Source: Acidobacteriota bacterium (GTDB taxonomy: Bacteria > Acidobacteriota > Blastocatellia > Pyrinomonadales > Pyrinomonadaceae). From it: a DNA stretch of 64,000 bases. The notes beneath the pieces are model-generated. The model was not told the origin of the DNA and did no database searches. It saw nothing but the letters and a program-made list of their open reading frames with translations. The number at the start of each line of letters is the position of its first letter. Within the stretch, counting starts at the first letter, position 1. A program made the position numbers and the translations under genes. Shown piece after piece: positions 25,660-33,665 of this stretch. The stretch is from assembly GCA_023389035.1 (NCBI GenBank), contig JAEWFC010000031.1:124001-188000 (forward strand), written 5' to 3'.

Positions 25660-26658
25660 TTAGAAGGCTTCGCTGAAGCTGACCTCGCCTGCTACAGAAA
25701 CCTGATATGCGGACACGCGGCGTTCAAAGAAGTTGGTGAGCTCCTGAACATCCTGCAGGTCCATGAACGCGAACGGATTCTTTGCCTTGTAAACCTTCGG
25801 TATGCCGAGCATCGCTAGCCGCTGATCTGCGATGAACTCAAGGTACTGTTTCATGTCGGCTACCGAAAGGCCGGCGACGCCGCCGGAAAGAATGTCCTCG
25901 GCAAACTGCATCTCGCAATCGACCGCCTCATCAAGCATGACGGCGATCTGCCGTTCCATCTCAGCGTCGAAAAGGTCGGGTTCTTCGGTCCGCACTTTCT
26001 TGACCACTTCAAACGCGAAGTTCATATGGCAAGACTCGTCGCGGAAGACCCAGTTCGTGCCCGATGCCAGACCGTGAAGCAGGCCCTTCGAGCGTAGAAA
26101 GTAAACGTACGCAAACGCGGCGAAGAAGAACAATCCTTCGATACATGCCGCGAAACAGATCAGATTAAGCAGGAATCTGCGCCGATCTTCCTTGGTTTCC
26201 AATGTCTGCAGATCATTGATGGAATCGATCCATTTCAGACAAAACTCTCCCTTTTTGCGGATCGACGGAATGTTCTCGATCGCGGCAAACGCAGCTTCGC
26301 GTTCCTTGTGCTCAGGGATATATGTATCCAGCAGTGTTAGATAAAACTGCACGTGCAGCGCCTCTTCGTAAAGCTGCCGCGACAGATACATCCGTGCTTC
26401 CGGTGCGTTGATGTGCTTATACAGATTCAGCACCAAATTGTTCGCGACGATCGAGTCACCCGTGGCAAAGAACGCCACAAGACGATTGATCAAGTGCCTC
26501 TCCGCCGGCGTCATCTTTGCACGCAGATCGGTAACGTCCATCGAGAAATCCACTTCCTCGACGGTCCACGTGTTCTTGATCGCGTTCCGGTACATCTCAT
26601 AGAAGTCCGGGTATTGCATAGGCCGAAGTGTAAGGTTAAATCCAGGATCTAGAAGCAT
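25660..26658 (-). CDS. nrdB: Class Ia ribonucleotide reductase small subunit
   Basis: It supplies the diiron-tyrosyl radical for ribonucleotide reduction. Iron ligands are visible in EEVDFSMD, YEEALHVQFY (Glu, His, with Tyr106 four residues after His102 as the radical tyrosine), ACIEGLFFF and FRDESCHMNF. The C-terminus (VSFSEAF) suits docking to NrdA. I use the ATG at 26658 (MLLDPGFNL), which matches the family start but has no clear ribosome site. An alternative ATG at 26709 overlaps the stop of the inserted four-helix-bundle gene (ATGA). It would add 17 residues encoded by the inserted repeat. The still longer frame to 26832 runs antisense-like through that gene and is rejected. Confidence 0.93.
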   Translation of the reverse strand: MLLDPGFNLTLRPMQYPDFYEMYRNAIKNTWTVEEVDFSMDVTDLRAKMTPAERHLINRLVAFFATGDSIVANNLVLNLYKHINAPEARMYLSRQLYEEALHVQFYLTLLDTYIPEHKEREAAFAAIENIPSIRKKGEFCLKWIDSINDLQTLETKEDRRRFLLNLICFAACIEGLFFFAAFAYVYFLRSKGLLHGLASGTNWVFRDESCHMNFAFEVVKKVRTEEPDLFDAEMERQIAVMLDEAVDCEMQFAEDILSGGVAGLSVADMKQYLEFIADQRLAMLGIPKVYKAKNPFAFMDLQDVQELTNFFERRVSAYQVSVAGEVSFSEAF

Positions 26659-26664
26659 AATTTT

Positions 26665-27086
26665 GAATGTCGAATTCCGAATATCGAATGAGGATATTGG
26701 ACTCCTCATGATTTTGTCTTTGCCGTTTTGACCGATGAGACAAAAATGGCGATCAATTGTTCCGTTTCGTCCCGAAGAGGTTGAAGCTTGTCTTCCTCTA
26801 CGAATCCGCCGTCGATGAGCAGCTCCAACCAATATGCAGTTTCATCGAGCTCTTGAAGGCTACTCGTCATCTTGCTGACAAATTCCGAGGTTGATCGCGA
26901 GCGACAGGCTTCGCGATATTGGGCCCCGACACTTGTTCCGCTTCTTAAGATCTGCTTCCCGATCACCTGGGAATCTGCAGTCCGCGGTAACGATCGAAAC
27001 AACTTAATTATCCTAAGCGCGTACAACTTAGTGCGCTCCTTCAGGTCGAATTCCTTCATTCGGTATTGAATATTCGAAATTCGTTA
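26665..27086. mobile_element. Candidate single-gene insertion carrying a four-helix-bundle (IVP) gene
   Basis: The segment between nrdA and nrdB is bounded by similar AT-rich sequences in inverted orientation. The left is about 26665-26692 (contains TCGAATTCCGAATATCGAAT). The right, about 27058-27086, read on the minus strand, contains ACGAATTTCGAATATTC and ends in CCGAATGAA. Everything between is one small ORF. The start codon of that ORF lies inside the right repeat. No transposase is present, so mobility is inferred from layout and from the scattered occurrence of this gene family. Confidence 0.55.
26706..27059 (-). CDS. Four-helix-bundle protein, 23S rRNA IVP / S23 family
   Basis: The 117-residue protein is all-helical. 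It shows the IVP family pattern: FDLKERTKLYALRIIKLF, then LPRTADSQVIGKQILRSGTSVGAQYREACRSRSTSEFVSKMTSSLQELDETAYWLELL. Relatives occur inside 23S rRNA intervening sequences, as Avd in diversity-generating retroelements, and as stand-alone genes of unknown role. Here there is no rRNA, reverse transcriptase or variable repeat, so it is the stand-alone type. The ATG at 27059 lies within a repeat and has no Shine-Dalgarno. The TGA stop overlaps an ATG in frame with nrdB. It interrupts the nrdA-nrdB pair. Confidence 0.88.
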   Translation of the reverse strand: MKEFDLKERTKLYALRIIKLFRSLPRTADSQVIGKQILRSGTSVGAQYREACRSRSTSEFVSKMTSSLQELDETAYWLELLIDGGFVEEDKLQPLRDETEQLIAIFVSSVKTAKTKS

Positions 27087-27090
27087 TTCC

Positions 27091-29511
27091 CTATTGGCAC
27101 GCCTCACAGGCTTCCGGATTCTCAAGCGAGCAGATCAGTGCCTCTTCGTCGGTATAAACCTTTTTTGGTTCTCCGGGAATGAGGTCGGCGACCTTATAGT
27201 CGGCCGTTACCTGATTGATCTTCGTCGCAGGCCGTGAACGCAGGTAATACGTCGTCTTTAGGCCTTTCTGCCAGCAGTACATGTACATCGATGAAAGCTT
27301 GCCGATCGACGGGCTTTCCATAAAGAGGTTTAGCGAGGCCGACTGATCGATAAACGCACCGCGGTCTGCGGCCATATCGATAAGCGAACGCATTGGTACT
27401 TCCCACGCGGTCCGGTAGATCTCGCGAAGCTCTGACGGGATCTCTTCGATATCCTGGATCGAGCCCTCAGCGAGCTTGATCTTGTTCCTGATCTCGCTGT
27501 TCCATAGGCCGATCTTCTTCAGCTCTTTGACCAGATACTTATTGATCTGGATGAAATCGCCTGAAAGCGTTTCGCGTTTGAACAGATTCGACACCTGCGG
27601 CTCGATACATTCATAGCTGCCTGCGATAGCGGCGATCGTCGCCGTCGGTGCAATGGCGATCATTAGGCTGTTCCGCAAACCATTAGCTTTTATCTTTTCA
27701 CGCAGGGCATCCCATCGTTGAGTGTCAACAGGCACTACGCCCCACAGGTCAAACTGCAGTTGGCCGTCGGCCGCACGCGTTTCGGGGAATGCGGGATGTG
27801 CCCCCTTCGCGATCGCGAGCTCGCATGATGCATCGAGAGCCGCGAAGTAGATCTCCTCCTGGACCTTCGCCGAGATCTTTCGGGCCTCAGGCGAATCGAA
27901 AGGCAGCGACATCTGGAAAAACACGTCCTGCAGCCCCATCACCCCTAGGCCTATATTTCTCCAGCGCTGATTCGATACCGTAGTACTCGGGATCGCGTAG
28001 AAGTTCAGGTCGATCACGCGGTCGAGCTGCCTCACGGCGAGCTTTACATTTTCACGCAGTTTATCGAAATCAAAACCTTTCTCGCTGGCGTAGCGGGCAA
28101 GGTTGATCGAGCCTAAATTACACACGGCCGTTTCACTCTCGTTCGTGACCTCGACGATCTCGGTGCAAAGATTTGAGAGATGTATAACGTTGTCGGGCCG
28201 GCCTGTCTGATTTGATTTGCGATTGCAGGCGTCCTTGAAGGTCATCCAGCCGTTGCCGGTCTGTGCCAATGTCCGCATCATCTTGGCGTAAAGGTCGCGT
28301 GCTTTTACCTGCTTGACGAACTGCCCGGCCTCCTCAGCCTTGAGATATTCAGACTCAAACTCTTCGCCATACGTGTCCGGAAAATGCGGCACTATTTTCG
28401 GATCAAATAGCGACCACATCTCGTCCGCCTCGACACGCCGCATAAATATGTCCGGGATCCAGTTCGCCGTGTTCAGGTTATAAGTACGGCGGGCGTCGTC
28501 GCCTGTATTATCGCGAAGCTCAAGAAAGTCTTCGATGTCGGCATGCCAGGTCTCAAGATAAACGCAAGCAGCTCCTTTACGCTTCCCGCCCTGGTTCACC
28601 GCAGCGACGCTCGAATCTAGAGTTTTGAGCCACGGCACGATGCCGTTTGAATGACCGTTAGTTCCGCGGATCAAGGAACCCTGCGAACGCACACGATGGT
28701 AAGCGATGCCGATACCACCCGAAAACTTCGAAAGCATCGCAACATCGGAATACTTCTTGTAAATGCTCTCGAGGCTATCCTGCGGACTGTCGAGTAGGAA
28801 GCAACTCGAAAGCTGTTCGTGTTTTGTTCCGGAATTGAAAAGCGTCGGGGTCGACGGCACATATTCCAACGAAGAGAAAAGGTTGTAAAACTCGATCGCC
28901 TCTTGAGGCGTTTCGGAGAGGCCGCAAGCCACACGCATCCAGAAGAACTGCGGGGTCTCGATAACGTCACGCGTCACCGGATTTTTCAATAGGTAACGGT
29001 CGTAGAGTGTGCGTAGGCCAAAAAATTCGAATAAGTCGTTGCGGGTCTGGTCTATCGCGTCGTTCAGCTTGCGGCTGTTCTCCGAAACGAATTTGACGAC
29101 GCGGGGTGCGATGAGGCCCTCGCGAACGCCAAATGCGATCGATTGTGAAAATGAATAGATCTCTTGATTGCGGACCTCCTTCTCAACGTATTGATTCAAG
29201 AGGCGTGCGGCGAGCCGCGAATATTCCGGCTCTTCGAATATCAGGCTCGCGGCCGTCTGGATCGAAAGCTTGTCCAGCTCTTTCGTTGTCGCACCATCGT
29301 ACAGTCCGCTTATCGTCTTAGTGGCGATGCGCATGCTGTCGACGTTCGGAAGTCCCGGGCAGCATCGCGAGATAGCTCGTACGATCTTATTGATGTCTAC
29401 CGGCTCGCCGGAGCCGTTGCGCTTTGTGACGCGCATCTGGGTCTGTGCTGTTTCTTCTTGTCGGGCGGCGGCGGTTGATGTTGTTCCGGTGGCGATTTCC
29501 ATATCAGACAA
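27091..29511 (-). CDS. nrdA: Class Ia ribonucleotide reductase large subunit
   Basis: It reduces ribonucleoside diphosphates to deoxy forms. An N-terminal ATP-cone (RVTKRNGSGEPVDINKIVRAI, about 27-110) gives allosteric control. Active-site residues are visible: Cys in LSSCFLLDSPQDS, the N-x-C-x-E motif in NLCTEI, and the partner Cys in AVCNLGSINLA. The radical-path tyrosines lie in TTYYLRSRPA. The C-terminal redox pair is CEAC. The TTG at 29511 has AAGGA 5 nt upstream and is my choice; ATG at 29502 is the alternative. A long structured leader and NrdR-like boxes lie upstream. A four-helix-bundle gene separates it from nrdB. Confidence 0.94.
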   Translation of the reverse strand: MSDMEIATGTTSTAAARQEETAQTQMRVTKRNGSGEPVDINKIVRAISRCCPGLPNVDSMRIATKTISGLYDGATTKELDKLSIQTAASLIFEEPEYSRLAARLLNQYVEKEVRNQEIYSFSQSIAFGVREGLIAPRVVKFVSENSRKLNDAIDQTRNDLFEFFGLRTLYDRYLLKNPVTRDVIETPQFFWMRVACGLSETPQEAIEFYNLFSSLEYVPSTPTLFNSGTKHEQLSSCFLLDSPQDSLESIYKKYSDVAMLSKFSGGIGIAYHRVRSQGSLIRGTNGHSNGIVPWLKTLDSSVAAVNQGGKRKGAACVYLETWHADIEDFLELRDNTGDDARRTYNLNTANWIPDIFMRRVEADEMWSLFDPKIVPHFPDTYGEEFESEYLKAEEAGQFVKQVKARDLYAKMMRTLAQTGNGWMTFKDACNRKSNQTGRPDNVIHLSNLCTEIVEVTNESETAVCNLGSINLARYASEKGFDFDKLRENVKLAVRQLDRVIDLNFYAIPSTTVSNQRWRNIGLGVMGLQDVFFQMSLPFDSPEARKISAKVQEEIYFAALDASCELAIAKGAHPAFPETRAADGQLQFDLWGVVPVDTQRWDALREKIKANGLRNSLMIAIAPTATIAAIAGSYECIEPQVSNLFKRETLSGDFIQINKYLVKELKKIGLWNSEIRNKIKLAEGSIQDIEEIPSELREIYRTAWEVPMRSLIDMAADRGAFIDQSASLNLFMESPSIGKLSSMYMYCWQKGLKTTYYLRSRPATKINQVTADYKVADLIPGEPKKVYTDEEALICSLENPEACEACQ

Positions 29512-29816
29512 TTTTTTCCTTGGGTAGAACCCGGATTTTTGAGCCAGCGATTCCCTGATGGTGATTTATGTCCGGTTTTTCGGGGCGAGTTTCGCCTACC
29601 GGTTACAGTTCACCCGAACCGCAACTCTTCGTTGCACTGCTGTGGATTCTCGTTGGTGTATTAGGGCCTTGAGTTAAGGCTGATCCTACCGGCTCCGCAT
29701 ACAGATGTCTGCGATCGTGAGCTTTCGTTCCCCATTAGTTCCTGTCGGGGCGAGATCTGCGGCGTGGGCCGCGTTCAAGTTTTCAACTACAAATCCTGAG
29801 AGCGTTCCTTCAGTGG
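29512..29816 (-). promoter_or_regulatory. Structured ~300-nt 5' leader of nrdA with serial small hairpins
   Basis: Between the predicted start of transcription (about 29816) and nrdA there is no ORF with a credible start. Five short hairpins with exact stems occur in a row: 29759-29772 (5 bp, 4-nt loop), 29666-29680 (5 bp, 5-nt loop), 29621-29635 (5 bp, 5-nt loop), 29608-29619 (4 bp, 4-nt loop) and 29584-29596 (5 bp, 3-nt loop). The last is enclosed by a further 5-bp stem (29572-29576 with 29598-29602). No riboswitch class is recognised. A cis-regulatory RNA is the likely explanation. Confidence 0.55.
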
Positions 29817-29818
29817 AT

Positions 29819-29866
29819 ATAGACTATATTGTGTGAGAGAGCGTTTGTCAACACAAAATCTAGTGG
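29819..29866 (-). promoter_or_regulatory. nrdA promoter with two overlapping NrdR-like boxes
   Basis: On the minus strand a TTGACA -35 (29846-29851) and TATAGT -10 (29823-29828) are separated by exactly 17 bp. Two NrdR-box-like 16-mers flank this: 29851-29866 (ACACAAAATCTAGTGG) at the -35, and 29819-29834 (its ACACAATATAG half is strong on the minus strand) over the -10. Their centres are 32 bp apart, about three helical turns. Binding there would block RNA polymerase, as known for NrdR with dATP/ATP. Confidence 0.8.
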
Positions 29867-29965
29867 TTTTAAACTTAGTGTATAAACTACGTGAATGTAA
29901 CACTTAGCGCGCCTAGCCTGATGTATCGCGTTAAAACTTTCAGTGCGAGACGTTAAGTTTTGTGA

Positions 29966-29981
29966 ACACAATATGTTGTGG
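29966..29981. promoter_or_regulatory. Third NrdR-like box upstream of nrdA
   Basis: ACACAATATGTTGTGG is the closest match in the region to the NrdR palindrome (ACACWATATWTWGTGT). It is about 130 bp upstream of the nrdA transcription start and 25 bp beyond the end of the MBL gene. It may act at a distance or be a relic. Confidence 0.6.
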
Positions 29982-30005
29982 TCATGTCGAACAGCAGAAA
30001 CGTCG

Positions 30006-30773
30006 TCAGCCGACTGTGACGGAAAGTGTATCAAAAGAAAATTCGACGTTGTCGGGCAGCAATCTAGAATCGCGCTCGTGCAGGATGTCGTGGTTCAAAT
30101 GGGTCAAGAACGCTCGCTTAGGTTTGAGCTCTTCGATGATCGAGAGAGCCTCATCGAGATGCAGATGTGTAGAATGCGGCTTTATCCGGACACAGTCGAG
30201 TACAAGTACCTCCAGATCCCGTAGGCCGTCCATTGAATCGGGTGGGATCGTCTTTAGATCCGTCGCGTACGCGAGATCGTTGAAACGATATGCAACTACA
30301 GGGAGCTTGCCGTGGATCACCTCGAGCGGTGTCACCTCGATATCAGGCCCGATCGAGAATGGAGCATTGTGAACCACCGTATGGGGGATAAGCTGCGGCA
30401 ATCCGCCGCCCGTGTGCGTCGGCTGAAAGATATATTGAAATATCCGCCGAAGATCGATCCATGCGATCTCGTTAGCAAATATCGGCATCGCGCCATAGCG
30501 GAAATTCAGCGGCCTGATGTCGTCAAGACCGAAAACATGATCTACGTGGCAATGCGTGATCAGGACCGCATCGAGCCTTCTGATATTTGCTCTTAATGCT
30601 TGCTGACGAAAGTCACTCGAGGTATCCACGAGAATGGTCTTCCCGGCGTGCTCGATGAGGATCGAGACCCGAAGCCGTTTATCACGCGGGTCGTCGGAAA
30701 GGCACGTTTCGCAGTCGCACGCTATCGAAGGCACGCCCGTGGAGGTTCCGGTTCCGAGGAAGGTTAATTTCAT
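30006..30773 (-). CDS. MBL-fold metallohydrolase (PhnP-like phosphodiesterase group)
   Basis: The 255-residue protein starts MKLTFLGTGTSTGVPS and contains the metal motif HCHVDH, with later ligands in ATDLK and THLNHD. A Cys cluster near residue 20 (CDCETC) resembles the structural zinc site of PhnP-type cyclic phosphodiesterases. Relatives hydrolyse phosphoribosyl cyclic phosphates or other phosphodiesters. No phosphonate genes are nearby, so the substrate is open. The ATG at 30773 is used; a TTG directly precedes it. It is downstream of the DUF1844 gene on the same strand. Confidence 0.87.
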   Translation of the reverse strand: MKLTFLGTGTSTGVPSIACDCETCLSDDPRDKRLRVSILIEHAGKTILVDTSSDFRQQALRANIRRLDAVLITHCHVDHVFGLDDIRPLNFRYGAMPIFANEIAWIDLRRIFQYIFQPTHTGGGLPQLIPHTVVHNAPFSIGPDIEVTPLEVIHGKLPVVAYRFNDLAYATDLKTIPPDSMDGLRDLEVLVLDCVRIKPHSTHLHLDEALSIIEELKPKRAFLTHLNHDILHERDSRLLPDNVEFSFDTLSVTVG

Positions 30774-30833
30774 CAAAGTCTAGACAGCCGCGACAGTCCA
30801 GGAAGCCCCACGGGACTGCCCAAACTTCCTAGA

Positions 30834-31406
30834 CTACTTCTTGCCCAATATATCCGCCGCTCCGAACTTTTGCGCCGCCTGAGCTTTTAATTTTTCTTCC
30901 GTTGCCCGCACCATCGTAACGTATTGCATACGCAGGTCGGCGAGCAGGCCTTCGAGCAATCGGCTCTCTTGTTCATGAAGGTTACCCTTCGTCTTTTCGC
31001 GGACCATCGCGAGCACATCCAGCCAATACTTTCCGCTGTCTAGATCGAGCGACCGTTTGCCCGTAGCGGGATGAGGCACCGCACCCAATGCTGCGGCCGC
31101 ATTAGTGGCAAGCGTGGAAAGAAAATTGACAAAGCTTGCCGGATCATCCGCTCCCGGAAGATCCTCCTCGCCTATCTCACCGTCATCAAAGCTTTGGCCA
31201 AGATCGCCAGCCGCCGCGGTCGGCGTTGTGGGTTCGACAGCGGTAGCATCCGGTTGATCAGCTTTTGCGACAGGCTGCGTAGCCGCTTTTCGTTCCGGTT
31301 CCGGCTCGAGCGTCACACCGTCCTTGACCGAGCCGTCCGGGTTGAACTTGCGGCGGTCAACGACCTTTAATACGACATCTTCCTCGCGTTCTTCGTGTTC
31401 TACCAT
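30834..31406 (-). CDS. DUF1844 domain protein
   Basis: The 190-residue product starts MVEHEEREEDVVLKVVDRRKF. It has an Ala/Thr/Pro-rich linker with acidic patches (about 40-90). It ends with the DUF1844 helix region: ASFVNFLSTLATNAAAALG, then ESRLLEGLLADLRMQYV. I start at the ATG at 31406, because the longer frame would overlap the divergent mazG gene. The family is widespread in Acidobacteria and Deltaproteobacteria without an assigned function. The spacer to the MBL gene (30774-30833) can fold into a small hairpin. Confidence 0.85.
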   Translation of the reverse strand: MVEHEEREEDVVLKVVDRRKFNPDGSVKDGVTLEPEPERKAATQPVAKADQPDATAVEPTTPTAAAGDLGQSFDDGEIGEEDLPGADDPASFVNFLSTLATNAAAALGAVPHPATGKRSLDLDSGKYWLDVLAMVREKTKGNLHEQESRLLEGLLADLRMQYVTMVRATEEKLKAQAAQKFGAADILGKK

Positions 31407-31504
31407 AATCTGTTGCCCTTGAAGAACGATATTACCATTTGAGCCGAGACGGTTGGAAGTCTCGACTTTTCGCATCGGGCTTTGTCCATTAGACTTACCT
31501 TCAG

Positions 31505-32308
31505 ATGAGCAAAAGTTTTGACGAACTGGTGGGGGTAATGGCACGGCTGCGTGCTCCCGGCGGCTGTCCATGGGATGCCGAGCAAACATACAGCTCGCTA
31601 TCACAGTATCTCCTGGAAGAGGCGTACGAGACCTTTGACGCTATACAGGAAGCGGAATCGACCGGTGACATCAGCAATCTTAAAGAGGAGCTCGGCGATC
31701 TGCTGCTCCAGGTCGTCTTCCATTCGACCATCGGAGCGGAACGCGGCGAGTTTACTATCGACGATGTTGCGGCCGGGGTTACACAAAAGCTCGTGCTGCG
31801 CCACCCGCATGTCTTTGGTGACGCTAAGCTCGAGAAAGCGAGCGATGTGCTTGATAACTGGGACGCGCTTAAGGCAAACGAGCGGAAGGCATCAGGCAAA
31901 GTGGAAAAGAACGGAGGCTCGATACTTGATGACGTCCCCATCCACTTCCCCGGATTGCTCGAAGCTCTCAAACTAACTAAGAAGGCAGCGAAGGTCGGTT
32001 TTGACTGGACGGAGACTCAGCAGATCCTCGATAAGGCGGACGAAGAGATCACCGAACTGCGGACGGCTCTCGACAACGAGGATCGGGATAACATCGAAGA
32101 GGAGATCGGTGATCTGCTCTTTGTATTAGTTAATCTTGCACGCCGTCTAGACGTAGAACCCGAGACGGCCCTGAAACGAACAAACCGAAAGTTCAGGGAG
32201 CGTTTCCGCTATATTGAAGAACAGCTGAACGAGCGCGACGTTACTCTGGAAGAGACCTCACTCGATCAAATGGACACCTTGTGGAACGAATCAAAGTCTG
32301 CGAGCTAG
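31505..32308 (+). CDS. mazG: Nucleoside triphosphate pyrophosphohydrolase
   Basis: The 267-residue protein has two MazG-type all-alpha domains. The first has RLRAPGGCPWDAEQTYSSL, EEAYETFDAI and EELGDLLLQVVFH. The second has KADEEITELRTAL and EEEIGDLLFVLVNLARRL. The EExxE...EExxD metal-binding patterns are intact in both. MazG removes aberrant or excess NTPs and lowers ppGpp-related signals in E. coli. It is unrelated to the mazEF pair downstream at 35 kb, which is not adjacent. Good terminator follows. Confidence 0.94.
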   Translation: MSKSFDELVGVMARLRAPGGCPWDAEQTYSSLSQYLLEEAYETFDAIQEAESTGDISNLKEELGDLLLQVVFHSTIGAERGEFTIDDVAAGVTQKLVLRHPHVFGDAKLEKASDVLDNWDALKANERKASGKVEKNGGSILDDVPIHFPGLLEALKLTKKAAKVGFDWTETQQILDKADEEITELRTALDNEDRDNIEEEIGDLLFVLVNLARRLDVEPETALKRTNRKFRERFRYIEEQLNERDVTLEETSLDQMDTLWNESKSAS

Positions 32309-32355
32309 GGTTGCGTTTGTCGTAAATCCATACATCACTGCCCAATAAATATGTA

Positions 32356-32383
32356 CGCCTGGTTTGACCGGGCGTTTTCTTTT
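32356..32383 (+). terminator. Terminator after mazG
   Basis: A 7-bp stem (32356-32362 with 32368-32374, one G-U, 5-nt loop) is followed by TTTTCTTTT. Confidence 0.85.
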
Positions 32384-32498
32384 GCGTGCGAAACCACCAG
32401 TTTGAAGCTATTAGGGCTGCGGTACGGCGCTTGCAGTTATTGCATTCTGGACTCCGTTAATACGGGAAAGGAAGTAAAGAAAAAGGGGATTTAAGACT

Positions 32499-33239
32499 AT
32501 GAACAATTCAGGTAATGACCAACGCGATCATAAATTTCAAGGCGGCAGCAGCTCGACAAATCAGACAAATCAGACCGACCTGAGCTCCAACAAAAGCGCT
32601 GCGAGCTCCGGATCGAACTCAGGCTCTGCCAGCGGGGCGGCCACTTCGAGAGCAATGAGCTCAACTGGTACTGAGAGATCGAGCAACGATACTCAAGGCA
32701 TTGTTGCCCAGGTTAAAGAAACAGCAGGAAGCGCATACCAAACAGCGGCAGAGAAAGCTACAGGTGTGCTCGATGAAAAGAGATCGACCTTATCTTCGGG
32801 CCTGACTAGCGTCGCCGACAGTGTTAGAAAGCTAGGCGAGAACGTATCGGGTACAGGACAGCCTGACGGTGTTGCAAAGTTTACGGCCGACTACAGCAGC
32901 ACAGCTGCGCAAAAGATCGAGCAGGTAGCTAATTACTTCGAAATGAAGGATGTAAAAGCGATGTACCGGGACGCAGACGCATTTGCGCGGCAGAACCCGC
33001 TTGCTGTGATCGGCGGAGCTTTCGTCGTCGGGCTGCTTGCGGCAAGATTTTTGAAGAGTTCGTCGCAGGGTAATTTTGGCGGCAGCAGCTCATCTACGCC
33101 TCTGAACCGTTCAAACGTGCGCGAGCTTGGCTCATTCGGAGGATTCGATCTGGGCACTGCTGAGCGTTCTTCGGGAACGAGCGGAGCAACTGGCCGATCG
33201 AGTTCTGATATTAACAGCAAGCCGGGGCGTTCGGTCTAG
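32499..33239 (+). CDS. Ser-rich protein with YqjD/DUF883-like membrane-anchor region
   Basis: The first 65 residues are Ser/Asn/Thr-rich and low in complexity. A helical segment follows (IVAQVKETAGSAYQTAAEKATGVL, SGLTSVADSVRKLGENV). Then comes a hydrophobic anchor preceded by RQNPLAVIGGAFVVGLLAARFL, the typical ElaB/YqjD/DUF883 tail. A Gly/Ser-rich C-terminus closes it. Such proteins sit in the inner membrane and some bind ribosomes in stationary phase (E. coli YqjD). AAGGGG precedes the ATG. It is the first of a three-gene operon with a holin-X/YqjE-like and a DUF3618-like gene. Confidence 0.75.
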   Translation: MNNSGNDQRDHKFQGGSSSTNQTNQTDLSSNKSAASSGSNSGSASGAATSRAMSSTGTERSSNDTQGIVAQVKETAGSAYQTAAEKATGVLDEKRSTLSSGLTSVADSVRKLGENVSGTGQPDGVAKFTADYSSTAAQKIEQVANYFEMKDVKAMYRDADAFARQNPLAVIGGAFVVGLLAARFLKSSSQGNFGGSSSSTPLNRSNVRELGSFGGFDLGTAERSSGTSGATGRSSSDINSKPGRSV

Positions 33240-33254
33240 CACTTGGAGGTGAGA

Positions 33255-33665
33255 ATGATGGCACAGCAACAAATGGCCAAGCATCAGGAACAGGAAAGCC
33301 TCGGGGATCTTTTCAGCGAACTAGCCGCCCAAACAGGTGAGCTGGTCCGCCAGGAGGTCGCCTTGGCGCAGACCGAGATCACCAATAAGGCTTCTAAGGC
33401 AGGTAAGCAGATCGGCTTTCTGGTGGTTGGCGGTGCCATCGGCTACGCGGCTCTGTTAACCATTATCGCTGCCGTGGTGATCGGTCTTTCAACTTTTATA
33501 CCTCTGACGCTTTCAGCGTTACTCGTTGGAGCCGGTGTGGCAGTGGTCGGTTACTTTATGGTCTCGTCGGCGATCGAGAAATTGAAAGGCGCTGACCTAA
33601 CCCCGCGTAAAGCCGTGGGATCTATCAAGGAGGATGCAGAATGGCTCAAGAATCAGATAAGTTAG
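33255..33665 (+). CDS. YqjE / holin-superfamily-III (DUF1469) membrane protein
   Basis: The 136-residue protein has an amphipathic N-terminus (LGDLFSELAAQTGELVRQEVALAQTEI) and two adjacent transmembrane helices (IGFLVVGGAIGYAALLTIIAAVVIG and LTLSALLVGAGVAVVGYFM), matching the YqjE/'phage holin family' group. These are not lysis holins in cellular genomes. GGAGG lies just before two ATGs (33255, 33258), either usable. It overlaps the next gene by 25 bp. It forms a YqjD-YqjE-like set with its neighbours. Confidence 0.85.
   Translation: MMAQQQMAKHQEQESLGDLFSELAAQTGELVRQEVALAQTEITNKASKAGKQIGFLVVGGAIGYAALLTIIAAVVIGLSTFIPLTLSALLVGAGVAVVGYFMVSSAIEKLKGADLTPRKAVGSIKEDAEWLKNQIS

Noticed and set aside
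26706..27059. Diversity-generating retroelement accessory protein (Avd)
   Set aside because: Same fold family, but no reverse transcriptase, template repeat or variable repeat nearby.
33255..33665. Prophage holin
   Set aside because: It matches the cellular YqjE/holin-X group and is flanked by YqjD-like genes; no phage genes are present.
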